From contig NC_088099.1 of NCBI RefSeq assembly GCF_036370855.1, forward strand, positions 18,071,501-18,135,500: 64,000 nucleotides of DNA. The letters are read 5' to 3'. The notes beneath the pieces are model-generated. The model ran no database searches. It was not told the origin of the DNA and saw only the letters and a program-made list of their open reading frames with translations. How positions within the stretch are numbered: position 1 is the stretch's first letter; the number at the start of each line of letters is the position of its first letter. Below are positions 63,150-64,000 of this stretch, in pieces. The position numbers and the translations under genes were made by a program. The DNA is from Dromaius novaehollandiae. Its lineage: Eukaryota; Chordata; Aves; Casuariiformes; Dromaiidae.

Positions 63150-64000
63150 GCAAAGGAAAGGTTAAGAAACATGTGGGCCCACCTCTGTATAAGGCAGGGG
63201 ATCCTAGTGACAAAGGACATGAAAAAGGCTAAGACGCTCCATAACCTTTCTTTGCCTTTGGTTTTACGGGTCTGCCCTCAGGCCTCCCACATCCTGGAGC
63301 ATGTTAGCAGAGTCAATGTGGGTAAAGCATTACCTACAGCAGAGAAAGAAAGAAAGAGGGCGCGCTCAAGCCAACTGGATATAAACAAGTCCATGCAACC
63401 AGATGGTATTGCACTCAAAGATAATGAGGGACCTGGCCAATGTCATTTCGAGCCACTATCTGTCACCTTTAAAAGATCATAGGGACTGGGGAAGACTCCT
63501 TATGATGGGGAAAAAGGCAAATGTTACACCCATCTTCAGTGAGGTCAATAAAGAGGATCCAGGAACTACAGGCCAGCTGACCTAACCTGAGTCCCTGGGG
63601 AAATTACAGAGTAAATCATCCTGGAAGCTCTTTCCAGGCACATGAAAAAAAAAAAGGCAATTTTAAAAAAAGAGCACGAATTTACCAAGGGCAAGTTATG
63701 CCTGGACAACCTAACTGTCTTCTATGATCAGATGGCCAGCTCAGTGGACATGGGGGAAAGTAGCGGCATTCTTTACCTTGACTTCAGCAAGACTTTTGAC
63801 ATGGTGTCCCCCTGTATTTTTGACTTGACAGTCCGCTCATCCTGTCCATATTTCACCAGTATGGTGGATGGAAAACTGGCTGGACTGACAAGCTCAAAAG
63901 GTTGCAGTCAGCAGTACAAAGTCCAACCAACAGCCAGTGACTAATGGCATCCTTCACTGAACAATACTCAGGCCAATACTGTTTAAAGTCTGTCTAATGA
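63150..64000 (+). mobile_element. CR1 LINE fragment with reverse-transcriptase remnants (runs off window)
   Basis: Translated pieces in more than one plus-strand frame match CR1 ORF2 in order: ILVTKDMKKAKTLHN, LDINKSMQPDGI, MRDLANVISSHYLSPL, KANVTPIFSEVNKEDPG, EFTKGKLCLDNLTVFYD, ILYLDFSKTFDMVSP and GCSQQYKVQPTASD. These cover the region just before and the first part of the RT domain. The YLDFSKTFD block aligns with CR1 YLDFSKAFD. The reading frame is interrupted by frame changes and stops, so the copy is dead. It lies in a WAC intron, antisense to WAC. Its 3' part continues past the window. Confidence 0.85.

Larger units (their letters stand above)
60500..64000 (-). other. WAC: WAC intron, partial (continues past window)
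   Basis: I found no earlier WAC exon in these 3.5 kb; the expected preceding residues end in a Ser-rich stretch that I could not find encoded here. The intron holds a weak MIR/L2-like tail candidate near 61,760-61,870 and the antisense CR1 fragment from 63,150. Confidence 0.8.

Overview
This is a vertebrate nuclear window, almost certainly from a bird. It carries the 3' end of WAC and all of BAMBI on the same (minus) strand. This is the WAC-then-BAMBI order known from human 10p12, and the proteins are clearly orthologous. Recognisable interspersed repeats are few and mostly CR1-type LINE fragments, as in bird genomes. The species cannot be named from the sequence.

Layout from left to right. 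Positions 1-13,180 are the downstream flank of BAMBI, with no convincing gene. They hold a CR1 3'-end remnant, a CA microsatellite, a near-perfect 26-bp foldback at 4973-5054, and two stretches that read like conserved regulatory DNA (about 5060-5240 and 6180-7080). BAMBI occupies 13,511-17,303 (coding part, three exons, 260 codons). Its 5' end lies in a dense CpG island with a readable core promoter (GC box, CCAAT, TATTTA). Positions about 17,900-53,000 are a roughly 35-kb non-coding interval between the genes. It holds candidate enhancers (palindromic TALE site at 19,475, SOX-type inverted site at 22,522, homeodomain/octamer-rich block at 27,000-27,480), a small orphan CpG island near 23,850, an old CR1 remnant at 31,000-32,720, and two short tandem repeats. 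From about 53,000 to the right edge is WAC: a 3' UTR of uncertain length, then the last three coding exons (54,128-54,197; 56,984-57,111; 60,313-60,499). Its introns contain an old sense-oriented CR1 tail and an antisense CR1 reverse-transcriptase fragment that runs off the window end.

Functionally the two genes are unrelated neighbours. BAMBI is a kinase-less decoy receptor that dampens TGF-beta/BMP/activin signalling and supports Wnt signalling. WAC is a nuclear WW-domain adaptor that links RNF20/RNF40 H2B ubiquitination to RNA polymerase II. The candidate enhancers more likely serve BAMBI, a patterned developmental gene, than the broadly expressed WAC, but this is inference. Nearly all other open reading frames look like chance. 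I saw no prokaryotic-type system, RNA gene or CRISPR array, and I do not claim a new biological system. The most unusual structural signals are the two intrinsic hairpins and the clustered palindromic factor sites.
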